A stretch of DNA of 64,000 bases. Source: Bacillus sp. EB600. GTDB taxonomy: Bacteria; Bacillota; Bacilli; Bacillales; Cytobacillaceae. Made by a program: the position numbers and the translations under genes. Positions 33,674-41,772 of this stretch are shown here, piece by piece. The stretch spans positions 62,001-126,000 of the forward strand of contig NZ_JAEVLT010000003.1 of NCBI RefSeq assembly GCF_024494385.1, written 5' to 3'. The notes under the pieces are model-generated. The model saw only the letters and a list, made by a program, of their open reading frames with translations, did no database searches and was not told the origin of the DNA. Numbering within the stretch: position 1 is the stretch's first letter; the number at the start of each line of letters is the position of its first letter.

Positions 33674-34324
33674 TTATTGTTTCATGAGGTGCACACAAAC
33701 TAACATGAAAAATGAAATAGCAATCATGCTCCCCACCCATAGCCAAGCGATATTCATATTGTTTGCGTCAATGGCCATATAAATAGCCAGCGGTGTGGTT
33801 TGCGTTTTCCCTGGGATATTCCCGGCAAACATGATCGTAGCTCCAAACTCGCCTAATATTCTTGCAACGCTCAAAATGCCGCCGGAAATAATTGCTTTAA
33901 TGGACAGAGGAATGGAAACCAAATAAAAGAGTTTGAATTCACTTGCGCCATCAACACGGGCGGCATTCTCAATATCGCGATCGATCGCTTCAAACCCTGT
34001 CTTGGAGGATTGATACATGATTGGAAATGCAACAATTGCAGATGCAATTACAGCCGCCCACCATGTAAACATAACAGGCTGTTTAAAAATGCCTACAATC
34101 AAATGCCCAATGGGGCTTTGCCTGCCTAATAAAATAATTAATAAAAAACCAACAACTGTTGGAGGTAAGGCGAAAGGCAGCAGGATTAGTGTTTCAATCA
34201 CAACTTTTCCTTTGAAATTCCGATTCGCCATTATCTTTCCTAAAAATAATCCAAAAATAAAAACGAGCGATCCTGCGACTGCTGCGATCTCAACCGATAG
34301 TTTTAGAGGTGACCAAAAGTCCAT
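33674..34324 (-). CDS. modB: Molybdate ABC transporter permease
   Basis: A 216-residue inner-membrane permease of the ModB type with five to six helices and the cytoplasmic loop EFGATIMFAGNIPGKTQT (in modB the EAA-like GEFGATxxxAGNxPG motif). ATG 34324 has AAGGA well spaced; ATG 34330 is also in frame. It follows modA by about a dozen bases. No modC ATPase gene is nearby, as in the Bacillus subtilis yvgLM arrangement. It supplies molybdate for the adjacent molybdoenzymes. Confidence 0.92.
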   Translation of the reverse strand: MDFWSPLKLSVEIAAVAGSLVFIFGLFLGKIMANRNFKGKVVIETLILLPFALPPTVVGFLLIILLGRQSPIGHLIVGIFKQPVMFTWWAAVIASAIVAFPIMYQSSKTGFEAIDRDIENAARVDGASEFKLFYLVSIPLSIKAIISGGILSVARILGEFGATIMFAGNIPGKTQTTPLAIYMAIDANNMNIAWLWVGSMIAISFFMLVCVHLMKQ

Positions 34325-34335
34325 TGGCATTTTCC

Positions 34336-35145
34336 TTATTTATGGCCACTAAATCCATACTTTTCAAAGGTTTGGATCGATTTTTTATTTTGAAGATAGT
34401 CGTAGAATAATTGTGCTTCCTTTAAATGGGAACTGCTGTCTATGACACCTACTGGGTAAATAATCGGTGAGTGCGTATTTTCATTAGCTGTTGCGACAAT
34501 TTTAACCTTAGGAGAAATCAAGGCATCGGTTTTATAGACAATTCCGGCGTCGACATTTCCTGTTTCAACATAGGTGAGAACCTGACGTACGTCCTTGGCA
34601 GGTACGATTTTTCCTTCAATAGCATTCCAAACGTTTATGTTTTGCAACGTTTCCTTCGCATACTGTCCTGCCGGTACTACTTCAGGAGTGCCAATGGCTA
34701 TTTTCGCGGCCTTGGTGAGACTGTCAAATGAATCAATTCCTGCACTTGCTCCCTTTGGAACAACCAATACGAGCTGATTACCAAGAAGGTCTGTCCCATT
34801 CTTCTTAGCTATTACACCTTCTTGAACCAGTTGTTGAAATTGATTTTCTCCAGCTGAGAAAAAAAGGTCCACTGGAGCTCCCTGTAAAATTTGTTGTTGT
34901 AAAGCACCTGAGGCTCCAAAGTTATAACTTATTTTTACATTAGGATGTTCTTTTTCAAAAGTCCCTTTAATGTCATTTAATGCATTTTGTAAGCTTGCCG
35001 CAGCCGAGATGGTTAATTCCACCTGCTTATCAGGTACAGCTTGTTTTTTCTCAGTTGCTTTTTTACTTTGATCATTCGTGGAGCACCCAGCAGCCGTAAG
35101 CAATAATAGTAGAAGTGAGAAAAATAAAAAAGCTTGTTTCTTCAA
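34336..35145 (-). CDS. modA: Molybdate-binding lipoprotein of ABC transporter
   Basis: A 269-residue substrate-binding protein with lipobox LLTAAGC (Cys21) after a short hydrophobic signal. ModA motifs are present: SAAASLQNALNDI, NFGASGALQQQI, GAPVDLFFSAGENQF and TGNVDAGIVYKTDA. It captures molybdate or tungstate at the outer membrane face and feeds ModB. GGAAG precedes the ATG. Divergent from the 35299 regulator. Confidence 0.95.
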   Translation of the reverse strand: MKKQAFLFFSLLLLLLTAAGCSTNDQSKKATEKKQAVPDKQVELTISAAASLQNALNDIKGTFEKEHPNVKISYNFGASGALQQQILQGAPVDLFFSAGENQFQQLVQEGVIAKKNGTDLLGNQLVLVVPKGASAGIDSFDSLTKAAKIAIGTPEVVPAGQYAKETLQNINVWNAIEGKIVPAKDVRQVLTYVETGNVDAGIVYKTDALISPKVKIVATANENTHSPIIYPVGVIDSSSHLKEAQLFYDYLQNKKSIQTFEKYGFSGHK

Positions 35146-35164
35146 TCAACATCTTCCTTCCAAA

Positions 35165-35211
35165 CTAATTATAATTAGATATAACCTATTATAACTATTC
35201 ATAACAATAGG
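35165..35211. promoter_or_regulatory. Palindromic candidate operators between modA and its regulator
   Basis: CTAATTATAATTAG (35165-35178) is a perfect 14-bp palindrome, and CCTATT (35185-35190) and AATAGG (35206-35211) form an inverted pair. They lie upstream of modA on the minus strand, suiting control by the divergent HTH/binding-domain regulator. This is inference. Confidence 0.45.
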
Positions 35212-35298
35212 TACAGTGAAAATCATCACTTTGACATTTTCTATGTTAAATATACTTTTAAAGGAAAGTAAGCTAAAATACAAGCTGGAGGGATATAA

Positions 35299-36234
35299 AT
35301 GTCGAAGGAGCTTTCTTATACAATTGAAGAAGTGTCGAAGCTTTTAAAGGTGTCAAAATTAACCATATATGACCTTGTGAAAAAAGGAGAGCTTCCTGTA
35401 ATCCGTGTTGGAAGACAAATGAGAATAGATGCAAATGACTTTGATCAGTATATAAGCAGTCATAAGACAAATCAGAGTCCTTCATTCCAAGTCCCCGTTG
35501 CCAAGCTCCCTAGTACAGTTGGAAAGGATCCACAAAGCATTGTTATTAGTGGCCAGGACCTGGTTCTAGACATACTAGGGAAGCATATTGAGAAAGTTTC
35601 CACCTTTAAAACATTACGATCCTATAATGGAAGTTTAAATAGTCTTATTTCGATGTACAATGGAAAATGTGACATTGTAAGCTTACATATGTTTGACGGT
35701 GATACAGGAGAATATAATCTTCCTTACGTAAAGAAAATTTTAGTGAGCTATCCATATATTTTGATCAATCTTCTTTCAAGAAAAGCGGGTTTTTACGTGA
35801 AAAAAGGAAATCCGTTAAATATTACTGCGTGGACGGATTTAAGCCAGAAACATGTACGAATTATTAATCGAGAAAAAGGATCCGGGGCAAGAATTTTACT
35901 TGATGAGCAGCTTCGAATTAACAGGATTCCTTCTAGAAACATAAAAGGTTATGAAAATGAGGAGCAGAGCCATTTAAGTGTGGCTTTAGCCGTTTATAAT
36001 GGGGGCGCCGATGTTGGAGTGGGAATTGAAAAACCAGCTAAGATGGTTGAGATCGATTTTGTTCCACTAATAACAGAACGGTACGACCTGGTTATTCTTA
36101 AAACTTCCCGGAATGAGCAGCTTATCAGCGTTCTAAAGCAGGTTTTATCGTCAGAGTCCTTTCTGTCAGAAGTAAATTCACTAGGGGATTATGATACCAC
36201 TCAGACAGGAAATATTATTTATGATACTAATTAA
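35299..36234 (+). CDS. HTH regulator with substrate-binding-protein-like domain (YvgK-like)
   Basis: A 311-residue protein: an excisionase/MerR-like helix-turn-helix at residues 5-55 (YTIEEVSKLLKVSKLTIYDLV then RVGRQMRIDANDFDQYI) and a PBP-like domain (about 80-300; GADVGVGIEKPA, EKGSGARILLDEQL). This layout matches Bacillus YvgK, encoded beside yvgLM (modAB), so molybdate-responsive control of modAB is likely. CTGGAGGG precedes the ATG. Confidence 0.85.
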   Translation: MSKELSYTIEEVSKLLKVSKLTIYDLVKKGELPVIRVGRQMRIDANDFDQYISSHKTNQSPSFQVPVAKLPSTVGKDPQSIVISGQDLVLDILGKHIEKVSTFKTLRSYNGSLNSLISMYNGKCDIVSLHMFDGDTGEYNLPYVKKILVSYPYILINLLSRKAGFYVKKGNPLNITAWTDLSQKHVRIINREKGSGARILLDEQLRINRIPSRNIKGYENEEQSHLSVALAVYNGGADVGVGIEKPAKMVEIDFVPLITERYDLVILKTSRNEQLISVLKQVLSSESFLSEVNSLGDYDTTQTGNIIYDTN

Positions 36235-36350
36235 AAAGGATTGATCTATAGGATTTTCTTTTAAGGTGCAAAAGAAAAATAAAATACCTGATATCATGAT
36301 AACAAACAGAGGAAATGGCCTACTCATTTCACAGAAATGGAGGAAGATGC

Positions 36351-36701
36351 ATGTTTAAGAACGGAAATGTTACAGTAATGGTGTCCGATTTACATAGGGC
36401 AGTCGAGTTTTATGTGGGAACGCTGGGGTTGAAGTTACAATACGAGGTGCCGGGTCAGTGGGCACAGGTTGAAGCACCGGGTCTCACCATCGGGCTCCAT
36501 CCAGCTGGAGAAGACACACCACAGCCTGGGAAATCAGACAGCCTCTCAATAGGTTTTGAGGTTGAAGATATTGCAGCAGCGGCTGAAGCCTTGCAAGCCA
36601 AAGGAATTGTTTTTGCACCGATCGTTGATGAGAAATCCACAAAGTTAGCTTTTTTCAATGATCCTGATGGTAATCCGCTTTATTTAGCAGAGGTAAAATA
36701 A
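36351..36701 (+). CDS. VOC/glyoxalase superfamily protein
   Basis: A 116-residue single VOC domain: NVTVMVSDLHRAVEFYVGTLGL at the start, metal-ligand-like H (GLHPAGE) and FFNDPDGNPLYLAEV at the end. ATG 36351 has TGGAGGA upstream. Substrate unknown; candidates include glyoxalase or bleomycin-resistance-like binding proteins. Independent gene. Confidence 0.88.
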   Translation: MFKNGNVTVMVSDLHRAVEFYVGTLGLKLQYEVPGQWAQVEAPGLTIGLHPAGEDTPQPGKSDSLSIGFEVEDIAAAAEALQAKGIVFAPIVDEKSTKLAFFNDPDGNPLYLAEVK

Positions 36702-36711
36702 CAACTGGATC

Positions 36712-36748
36712 AGCCCCTCTCCCTTGAATGGATAAAGGAGAGGGGGCT
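36712..36748. terminator. Bidirectional terminator
   Basis: AGCCCCTCTCC (36712-36722) pairs with GGAGAGGGGGCT (36737-36748) between convergent units. Confidence 0.75.
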
Positions 36749-36756
36749 GTCCTTAG

Positions 36757-38084
36757 TTAATCACCAAGGTTTATTGTTATTTCACTCTGCAAAGGAATTG
36801 TCTCCTTCATCCCATCCATTTCTATAACAGCTGGAAACAGGATTGTAAACGTACTGCCCTTCCCATAAGTTGATTGGACGGTAAGTTCACCACCATGGGC
36901 CTTCACAATTTCTTGAACGATAGATAAGCCAAGACCGGTACCACCAATTTTTCTTCGATCCGAGTTATCCACCCGGTAAAACTTCGTAAAAACTTTGTCT
37001 AGTGCCTCCTCTGGAATTCCTAAGCCATTGTCGCTGACGGCTATTTTTACCTGGTGATTTCCTTCCGATACCTGTACTGTAATGATCCCGCCACTAGGAG
37101 AATACTTAATGGCATTGTTTAGTAAGTTGGTAAAAACCTGTTCGATTTTGGCTTGATCTCCTAAAATCATTGGACTTGGCGAACCAGATTCAAGGATGAT
37201 CTGGTGCTTGCTAGTATTTATTTGTTGAGACTCAATGGTATGATTTAGAATTGGCAATAGTTTGATCACCTTGTTATGGTAATCCTGTTTTCCAGCTTCC
37301 ATCCTTTGAACGTCAAGGAAATCATTAATTAAGGCGGTCAGGCGTTTGGTTTCCTTTAAGATCGTGGCTAAATATTTTTTTTGCCGATCTGTCTTTAATT
37401 CACGATTTAACATTAATTCAGTAAAACCGAGAATACTGGAAAGCGGAGTTCTTAATTCGTGATTTACGGTGCTAACCAATTCTGATTTCATTTGATCGAC
37501 TTCAAAGTCTTTTGTTATATCACGATGAACAAGGATCGTACCCTGCTATGTTTTTGGATATCCCGGATTACTTCAAATCCGTTCTTATTTGGTAGATTCA
37601 CATCAATGATGACACAATCGGGATTTAAATCAAAATACTGAGAAATCGCGTTTTCTGGGGTGGAATTTGTAATCACCATCCAACCTTTTCTTTCAAGGAA
37701 ATCTTTAGAAGGATAAGTAGAGTAATATCATCATCAATAATTTGAATAAGTGGGATATTTTCATCTCGAGGCTGAATCTTCGTTTCCTCTGCATCCTTAA
37801 AATGCTCATAATTGTAAACAAGGCTGATTAATTCAGTAAGAAAGTGTTTTAACTCGTTTCTTTTCCAGGATTTTTCCTTCTTTTCATCTACTTGAAGCAT
37901 CAATTTTCCAGCAAGTTGGTGAATACCGCCAAGTTCGAGTGTTCCCGAAGTTCCCTTTATCGAGTGCAAAAAAACTGTATACTTCTGAATTTAAAATGAA
38001 TTTTTCCTCATCCGCTTCAGACCAACTACACATTTGGGCTTTTATTTTTGTTAAGAGCAAATTCTTATATTTATTTAAATTCAT
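36757..38084 (-). pseudogene. Broken Hpt-REC-PAS-histidine kinase
   Basis: A once continuous hybrid kinase now split. From 38084 (MNLNKYKNLLL, GAGGG before the ATG) an Hpt domain is interrupted at an A7 run (37968-37974): skipping one base restores LHSIKGTSGTLELGGIHQLAG with the phospho-accepting His. A receiver domain (IPLIQIIDDDITLLILLK) breaks again near 37705, with the frame resuming DFLERKGWMVITNS and CVIIDVNLPNKNGFEVI. Then only the last residues of a PAS domain (VHRDITKDFEVDQMKSELV) precede HisKA (VNHELRTPLSS) and HATPase (DNGLGIPEE, GTGLGLS). The receiver end and most of PAS are deleted. The 244-residue kinase part (36757-37491) is intact and could still be made. Confidence 0.8.
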
Positions 38085-38151
38085 GTTTTCCCTCATTATC
38101 AAATGATCGTTTGTCATATTGGAGTACTAAGAGATGCGTATGATGACAAAA

Positions 38152-38204
38152 ATAAAGCCTGAGCAGGCACCTATGTTTGAACATTTACCAAAAGGCAGGC
38201 TTTA
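38152..38204 (-). terminator. Terminator of the EAL-PilZ operon
   Basis: ATAAAGCCTG (38152-38161) pairs with CAGGCTTTAT (38195-38204); on the minus strand TTATTTTTG follows. The stem overlaps the PilZ gene stop codon. Confidence 0.55.
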
Positions 38205-38738
38205 TAATCTGTCCACATAATTTCCCTTCAAATGGTTATTTAGCCATCCGTTTAATTGTTTTTGCTGATTAGGCAGCAAATCAGTAAACTCAATCCCATA
38301 TATAACATTTTCAAACTTTAAATGATCCTGTCTGCGAACTATTTTTCCTTTCAGTGAAAAAACAAATTGATCCAGTTGAAAGGAAGTGGTGATTCGAATG
38401 TCAGATCGAACCGGCAGTTCATAATTACTTACAAATTTCATTCCAGTTAAACTAATATCTTCAATGTAACCTTCAATGGTTTTATCCTTTAATTTTTGGA
38501 GCTTAGGGTCGCCAAAATGATCAAACTTCACGATACAATAAATGTCATTTGCTTTCACTCGAAAGTTTTTACGTTTATTTTTCTGTGTTCCATTCGGTTG
38601 GATAACAGTTTTTGGTGGAATCTCAGCTTTGGCTGAATCCTTCCTTGCCTTTTTAACCAATAGTTTATTTTCGATAGAAGGGATTACTAAGCTAAATAGC
38701 AAAATAATGATCGAAAGTAAAAGGATAATATATTCCAA
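38202..38738 (-). CDS. PilZ-domain c-di-GMP-binding membrane protein
   Basis: About 178 residues. TTG 38738 is preferred, AGAGG lying nine bases upstream; GTG 38747 abuts that site. One N-terminal membrane helix (EYIILLLSIIILLFSLVI) and a basic linker lead to a PilZ domain with RKNFR (RxxxR-type) and DISLTGMKF (DxSxxG), the c-di-GMP-binding signature. It lies 17 bases after the EAL gene under the same riboswitch, so it probably reads out the c-di-GMP level that the EAL protein adjusts. Confidence 0.85.
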   Translation of the reverse strand: MEYIILLLSIIILLFSLVIPSIENKLLVKKARKDSAKAEIPPKTVIQPNGTQKNKRKNFRVKANDIYCIVKFDHFGDPKLQKLKDKTIEGYIEDISLTGMKFVSNYELPVRSDIRITTSFQLDQFVFSLKGKIVRRQDHLKFENVIYGIEFTDLLPNQQKQLNGWLNNHLKGNYVDRL

Positions 38739-38755
38739 TTTTTCCACCTCTTTGC

Positions 38756-39457
38756 TTAAGGAAGTTCTGTTGGCATTCCAAGAAAGTACCCTTGGGCATA
38801 TTGGATGCCCATACCTTTTAAGAGCGCTAGGCAAACTTTGTCTTCAACCCCCTCAACAATGAGACTGGAGTTGAATTTTTGACAATAATGGAGCAAGGAA
38901 TTGACAACGTCCTGTTTTTGCTCGGATATACTGAGATCTTCTAAATAGTATTTATCTAGTTTTATAAAGTCAGGATTTAGCTCAATGATTGACTTCACTG
39001 AGGAGAAGCCTTTTCCGACATCATCAATGGCAATTCGGAATCCTAGGTTCTTAAGGTTATGTACTTCCTTTTTTACATTTTCAAAGTCCATTACCTCATT
39101 TTCATTAATTTCAAAAATGATTTGTTGACTTGAAACCTTCTCTTCATTAATCAGTTGATGGATTAAAGTAAGAAATAAAGGGTTTGTTACTGTCGAGGGG
39201 AAGACATTTAGAAACAGCATTTCTTTCCTTGATATATAACCAGCATTTTTAAAGGTTAACAACGCTTTATAAATGGAGTTTGAATCAAGTTCATAGAGTT
39301 TTTTTGCCTTTTTAGCCCAATTGAAAGTAGTTTCAGGGTTTTTGACATTCTCTAATCTAAATAGTCCTTCGTAACCGATTATTTTCCATTCTTGGATATC
39401 AAAAATCGGCTGATAATGGTGAAAGAATTCATTGTTGAGTATAGTAGATAAATACAA
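38756..39457 (-). CDS. EAL-domain c-di-GMP phosphodiesterase-like protein
   Basis: About 233 residues, a single EAL domain. TTG 39457 is chosen: AAGGAGGG is ten bases upstream, and longer frames run into the riboswitch terminator. Motifs: YEGLFR (EAL variant EGL), LNVFPST, EINENE, DDVGKGFSS, IKLDK and VEGVED, so most catalytic acids are kept and activity is plausible, though the EGL variant could reduce it. Its expression appears controlled by a c-di-GMP riboswitch, giving feedback on the second messenger. Confidence 0.85.
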   Translation of the reverse strand: MYLSTILNNEFFHHYQPIFDIQEWKIIGYEGLFRLENVKNPETTFNWAKKAKKLYELDSNSIYKALLTFKNAGYISRKEMLFLNVFPSTVTNPLFLTLIHQLINEEKVSSQQIIFEINENEVMDFENVKKEVHNLKNLGFRIAIDDVGKGFSSVKSIIELNPDFIKLDKYYLEDLSISEQKQDVVNSLLHYCQKFNSSLIVEGVEDKVCLALLKGMGIQYAQGYFLGMPTELP

Positions 39458-39482
39458 CCTTACATAACCCTCCTTAATAAAA

Positions 39483-39521
39483 AAAGACACGAAACTCCAA
39501 TGAAATGGGGTTTCGTGTCTT
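39483..39521 (-). terminator. Riboswitch expression-platform terminator
   Basis: AAGACACGAAAC on both arms (plus strand AAAGACACGAAACTCCA against TGGGGTTTCGTGTCTTT) forms a long stem followed on the minus strand by seven T. It lies between the c-di-GMP aptamer and the EAL gene. Confidence 0.85.
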
Positions 39522-39539
39522 TGTGTTTACCCACTTTTT

Positions 39540-39618
39540 CTTTTGGTAACTCAGCCACCATGGCGAATGCTTTAGGTCTGGAGCTTTGCGCCCTTATCTT
39601 TCGGTAAGTTTGCTATTA
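39540..39618 (-). promoter_or_regulatory. c-di-GMP-I (GEMM) riboswitch aptamer
   Basis: The minus strand reads CCGAAAGATAAGGGCGCAAAG, CTCCAGACCTAAAG, then CCATGGTGGCTGAGTTACC, matching the GEMM-I consensus elements GCAAAGC, CCTAAG and ATGGyyGCCgGGTTACC in order and spacing. With the terminator at 39483-39521 it forms a transcriptional switch ahead of the EAL-PilZ genes. Whether ligand turns expression on or off was not determined. Confidence 0.85.
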
Positions 39619-39938
39619 TCATAATAAAGTGAAAATCAGATTAAAATTTCATGAGTTTTAATTAAATTTGTTATATATCAATCCTAAGATATATCAAAAC
39701 AAAAGTCCATATATTATGACAAAATAATGGTTATTTTTCACTGTTTAGCTGTAAATATATGTGTGAATATAGGTGAAAAGTATCGATTTTTGTAGAAAAT
39801 TGGCAATAAAAACTTTTGCAAAGGTAGCTGTCTGGTGTTAATCTATTAATTTTCCGTAAAATTAAAAAAATAAGCAATTATCCATGATAAAATTATCCTC
39901 ATAATCTATTTTTATGAAAAAGTGAGAGGAGGATTTCT
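39619..39938. other. Gene-free AT-rich intergenic region
   Basis: Divergent promoters for the riboswitch transcript and psiE should lie here. No recognisable operator or gene. Confidence 0.4.
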
Positions 39939-40382
39939 ATGGTAAAGATGAAAGAGGAATTTGCTTATATTTCGCACCTGATCCCCAAGGTTCTCCAAAT
40001 GTTATTGAATATTTCACTCATTTTTTTGGCGATGATTCTCTCGTTTTTACTCGTTAAGGAATTAATTATTTTTAGTCGGATTTTGATCGAAAAAGGCAGC
40101 GATGATTATCAGCTTTTCCTTGCCAATATTCTTATTTTCTTTTTATATTTTGAGTTTATTACGATGATTGTTAAATATTTTAAAGAAGAGTATCATTTCC
40201 CGATTCGCTATTTTATCTACATTGGGATCACGGCACTAGTAAGAATTATTATTGTTGATCACGAACACCCTGTAAATACTTTACTATATTCACTTGCGAT
40301 TTTAGTTCTAATCATTGGGTATTTCATCATTAATTTAACCCCTCGTGAAAGACCAAATAACAATTGGCTCTTTAAAAAATAA
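39939..40382 (+). CDS. psiE: PsiE-family membrane protein
   Basis: A 147-residue protein with four membrane helices and the PsiE signature FEFITMIVKYFKEEYHFPIR followed by YFIYIGITALVRIIIVDHEHP. PsiE proteins are phosphate-starvation-inducible in enterobacteria; function unknown. GAGAGGAGG precedes the ATG. No Pho box recognised upstream. Confidence 0.85.
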   Translation: MVKMKEEFAYISHLIPKVLQMLLNISLIFLAMILSFLLVKELIIFSRILIEKGSDDYQLFLANILIFFLYFEFITMIVKYFKEEYHFPIRYFIYIGITALVRIIIVDHEHPVNTLLYSLAILVLIIGYFIINLTPRERPNNNWLFKK

Positions 40383-40403
40383 TGATTTGCTTTAACCAAC
40401 AAC

Positions 40404-40478
40404 AAAAAACCACCGTTTTCATTGAAGATAGGAAAGAAATTTTCCTACTAGGAGATCAAAACGATGGTTTTTTTAAGT
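40404..40478 (+). terminator. Terminator after psiE
   Basis: AAAAAACCACCGTTTT (40404-40419) pairs with AAAACGATGGTTTTTT (40458-40473), enclosing a small inner hairpin; T-run follows. It may also serve the minus-strand yvrJ-like gene. Confidence 0.7.
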
Positions 40479-40492
40479 TTATGTCAAAAAGG

Positions 40493-40636
40493 CTACGTCC
40501 TCTCCTTCAATCGATCGGGAAGACTTTGAATGGATTGAACAACTAAGTCAAGCTTTGCCTCAATTCGGTAAAGCAAATAAAGTGTCACCACAATCGGAAA
40601 TCCTACCTCACTAATGATTGGAATGAGCTGCTCCAC
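40493..40636 (-). CDS. yvrJ: YvrJ family small protein
   Basis: A 47-residue protein from GTG 40636: MEQLIPIISEVGFPIVVTLY, one membrane helix, then RIEAKLDLVVQSIQSLPDRL. This matches the YvrJ family closely. GGTGG is nine bases upstream. In many Bacillus genomes YvrJ is encoded beside DUF1659 and DUF2922 proteins, as here. Function unknown. Confidence 0.85.
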   Translation of the reverse strand: MEQLIPIISEVGFPIVVTLYLLYRIEAKLDLVVQSIQSLPDRLKERT

Positions 40637-40690
40637 AGTTTATCACCACCTTATTTTAAAGGAAAACATAAATTTTAACCTTGAGAATAG

Positions 40691-40731
40691 TCTAGCTTCG
40701 CCGCTAAACGGGCGCCTTCGCTTTTCGTATA
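40691..40731. repeat. Dispersed repeat copy C
   Basis: GTCTAGCTTCGCCGCTAAAC and GCGCCTTCGCTTTTCGT, a shortened copy of the family at 7915 and 41043. Confidence 0.55.
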
Positions 40732-40780
40732 GAAAAAGAGCCGGATTCTGTTCGAAGCCGACCCTTTGTTACAGTGGTTA

Positions 40781-40999
40781 TTAGACAATTTCGTAATCAG
40801 TAATCGTGCGCTCAATTACTCGTGCCCCTTGCGAAGAGACAAAGTTGCCATTGACCGTATAAAAGGCACCGGCTGCAATAATCTCATCCATAGATTGCTT
40901 GACCACAAGCTGGTCAATTGGTTCCTTTGGATTATCAAGTGTAAGCCGTGCGACCTTGCCATTCTCGGTCACGAATTGCAATTCCAATGTTTTTGCCAT
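40781..40999 (-). CDS. DUF2922 family protein
   Basis: A 72-residue soluble protein, MAKTLELQFVTENGKVARLT, then LDNPKEPIDQLVVKQSMDEI and a C-terminal ARVIERTITDYEIV. Sequence and company (YvrJ and DUF1659 genes) identify the DUF2922 family. GGAGG precedes the ATG. Function unknown. Confidence 0.85.
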   Translation of the reverse strand: MAKTLELQFVTENGKVARLTLDNPKEPIDQLVVKQSMDEIIAAGAFYTVNGNFVSSQGARVIERTITDYEIV

Positions 41000-41042
41000 T
41001 CTCGTTCACCTCCTTATTTATTCATGAAACAACTTTGATAAC

Positions 41043-41134
41043 TGTCTAGCTGCGACGCACAGGACGTTCTAATGCTAGGGCGGCGGCGCTACGCGACTAG
41101 TGTACGTCGCTAAACGGACGCTTCCGCTTTTCGT
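41043..41134. repeat. Dispersed repeat copy D (most complete)
   Basis: GTCTAGCTGCGACGCA, GCGCTACGCGACTAGTGTAC, GTCGCTAAACGGACGCTTCC and GCTTTTCGTCC in order. The element is GC-rich against its flanks and lies between two small genes of one operon. Confidence 0.7.
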
Positions 41135-41136
41135 CC

Positions 41137-41358
41137 TTAAGCCCCCATAATGTCTGAGTTGTCATTTCGTTCAATCGCGTTAAGGGTATCGCTGCACAAG
41201 ACGCTTAGGGCCTGTGCTGTTTGAAAAAGTTGATCGGTAGTTGCCTCCTTTTTAATGTTGTTAAATGTTTTTGCTTTGTAAATAGGCTTGCCTTGTTCAT
41301 CTAAGCCTGCTTCAAAAATCATGCGAAGCTTTGTTTCAGTTAAGTTTGCTACTGCCAT
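41137..41358 (-). CDS. DUF1659 family protein
   Basis: A 73-residue protein MAVANLTETKLRMIFEAGLD then EQGKPIYKAKTFNNIKKEAT, as in DUF1659. First gene of the DUF1659-DUF2922-YvrJ set, with GGAGG before the ATG. Function unknown; the set is often near late-stage or sigma-factor genes in Bacillus. Confidence 0.85.
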   Translation of the reverse strand: MAVANLTETKLRMIFEAGLDEQGKPIYKAKTFNNIKKEATTDQLFQTAQALSVLCSDTLNAIERNDNSDIMGA

Positions 41359-41591
41359 TGTTCATCACCTCCTTTCACCTTCTATATACAAACGAAAGAG
41401 GGAAAAGGACAGGTTGAATAAAAATTTTTTGTACCATCGTTTCCATTCCTTTTTTAGATATCCACCTGTTTTGGATTATATCTACCATTTTCACCCAGAT
41501 ATCGACTGTTTTTGTATTTTTTTCAACCTCTATTGACGCGATATCGGCATCCATGTTCCGAACCTTAGATACTTTTTAATTAATCAACATA

Positions 41592-41656
41592 TTCCGATTT
41601 TTCGGAATTTTTATGCCTATTTTTCCGTTAAACTGGAATTTTCCGTTTTTATGGAA
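41592..41656 (+). promoter_or_regulatory. Three inverted-repeat upstream activator sites
   Basis: TTCCGATTTTTCGGAA (41592-41607), TTCCGTTAAACTGGAA (41623-41638) and TTCCGTTTTTATGGAA (41641-41656) share TTCCG-N6-[TC]GGAA. They lie 43-107 bases upstream of the sigma-54 promoter, the place for binding sites of the enhancer-type activator encoded at 44218. The rest of 41359-41591 shows nothing. Confidence 0.65.
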
Positions 41657-41698
41657 TGGATATCAACGGGTATTTCTCTATAAATCTACTTTTTCAAG

Positions 41699-41716
41699 TT
41701 GGCACGATGCTTGCAT
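41699..41716 (+). promoter_or_regulatory. Sigma-54 (-24/-12) promoter
   Basis: TTGGCACGATGCTTGCAT matches the sigma-54 consensus TTGGCAC-N5-TTGCW exactly. The GntP-type permease gene starts 57 bases downstream. Confidence 0.92.
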
Positions 41717-41772
41717 ATTAAAATAGTGGAGAAAGAGCTTATTTTATCGTTATTAATTTAAGGGGGATGTTT

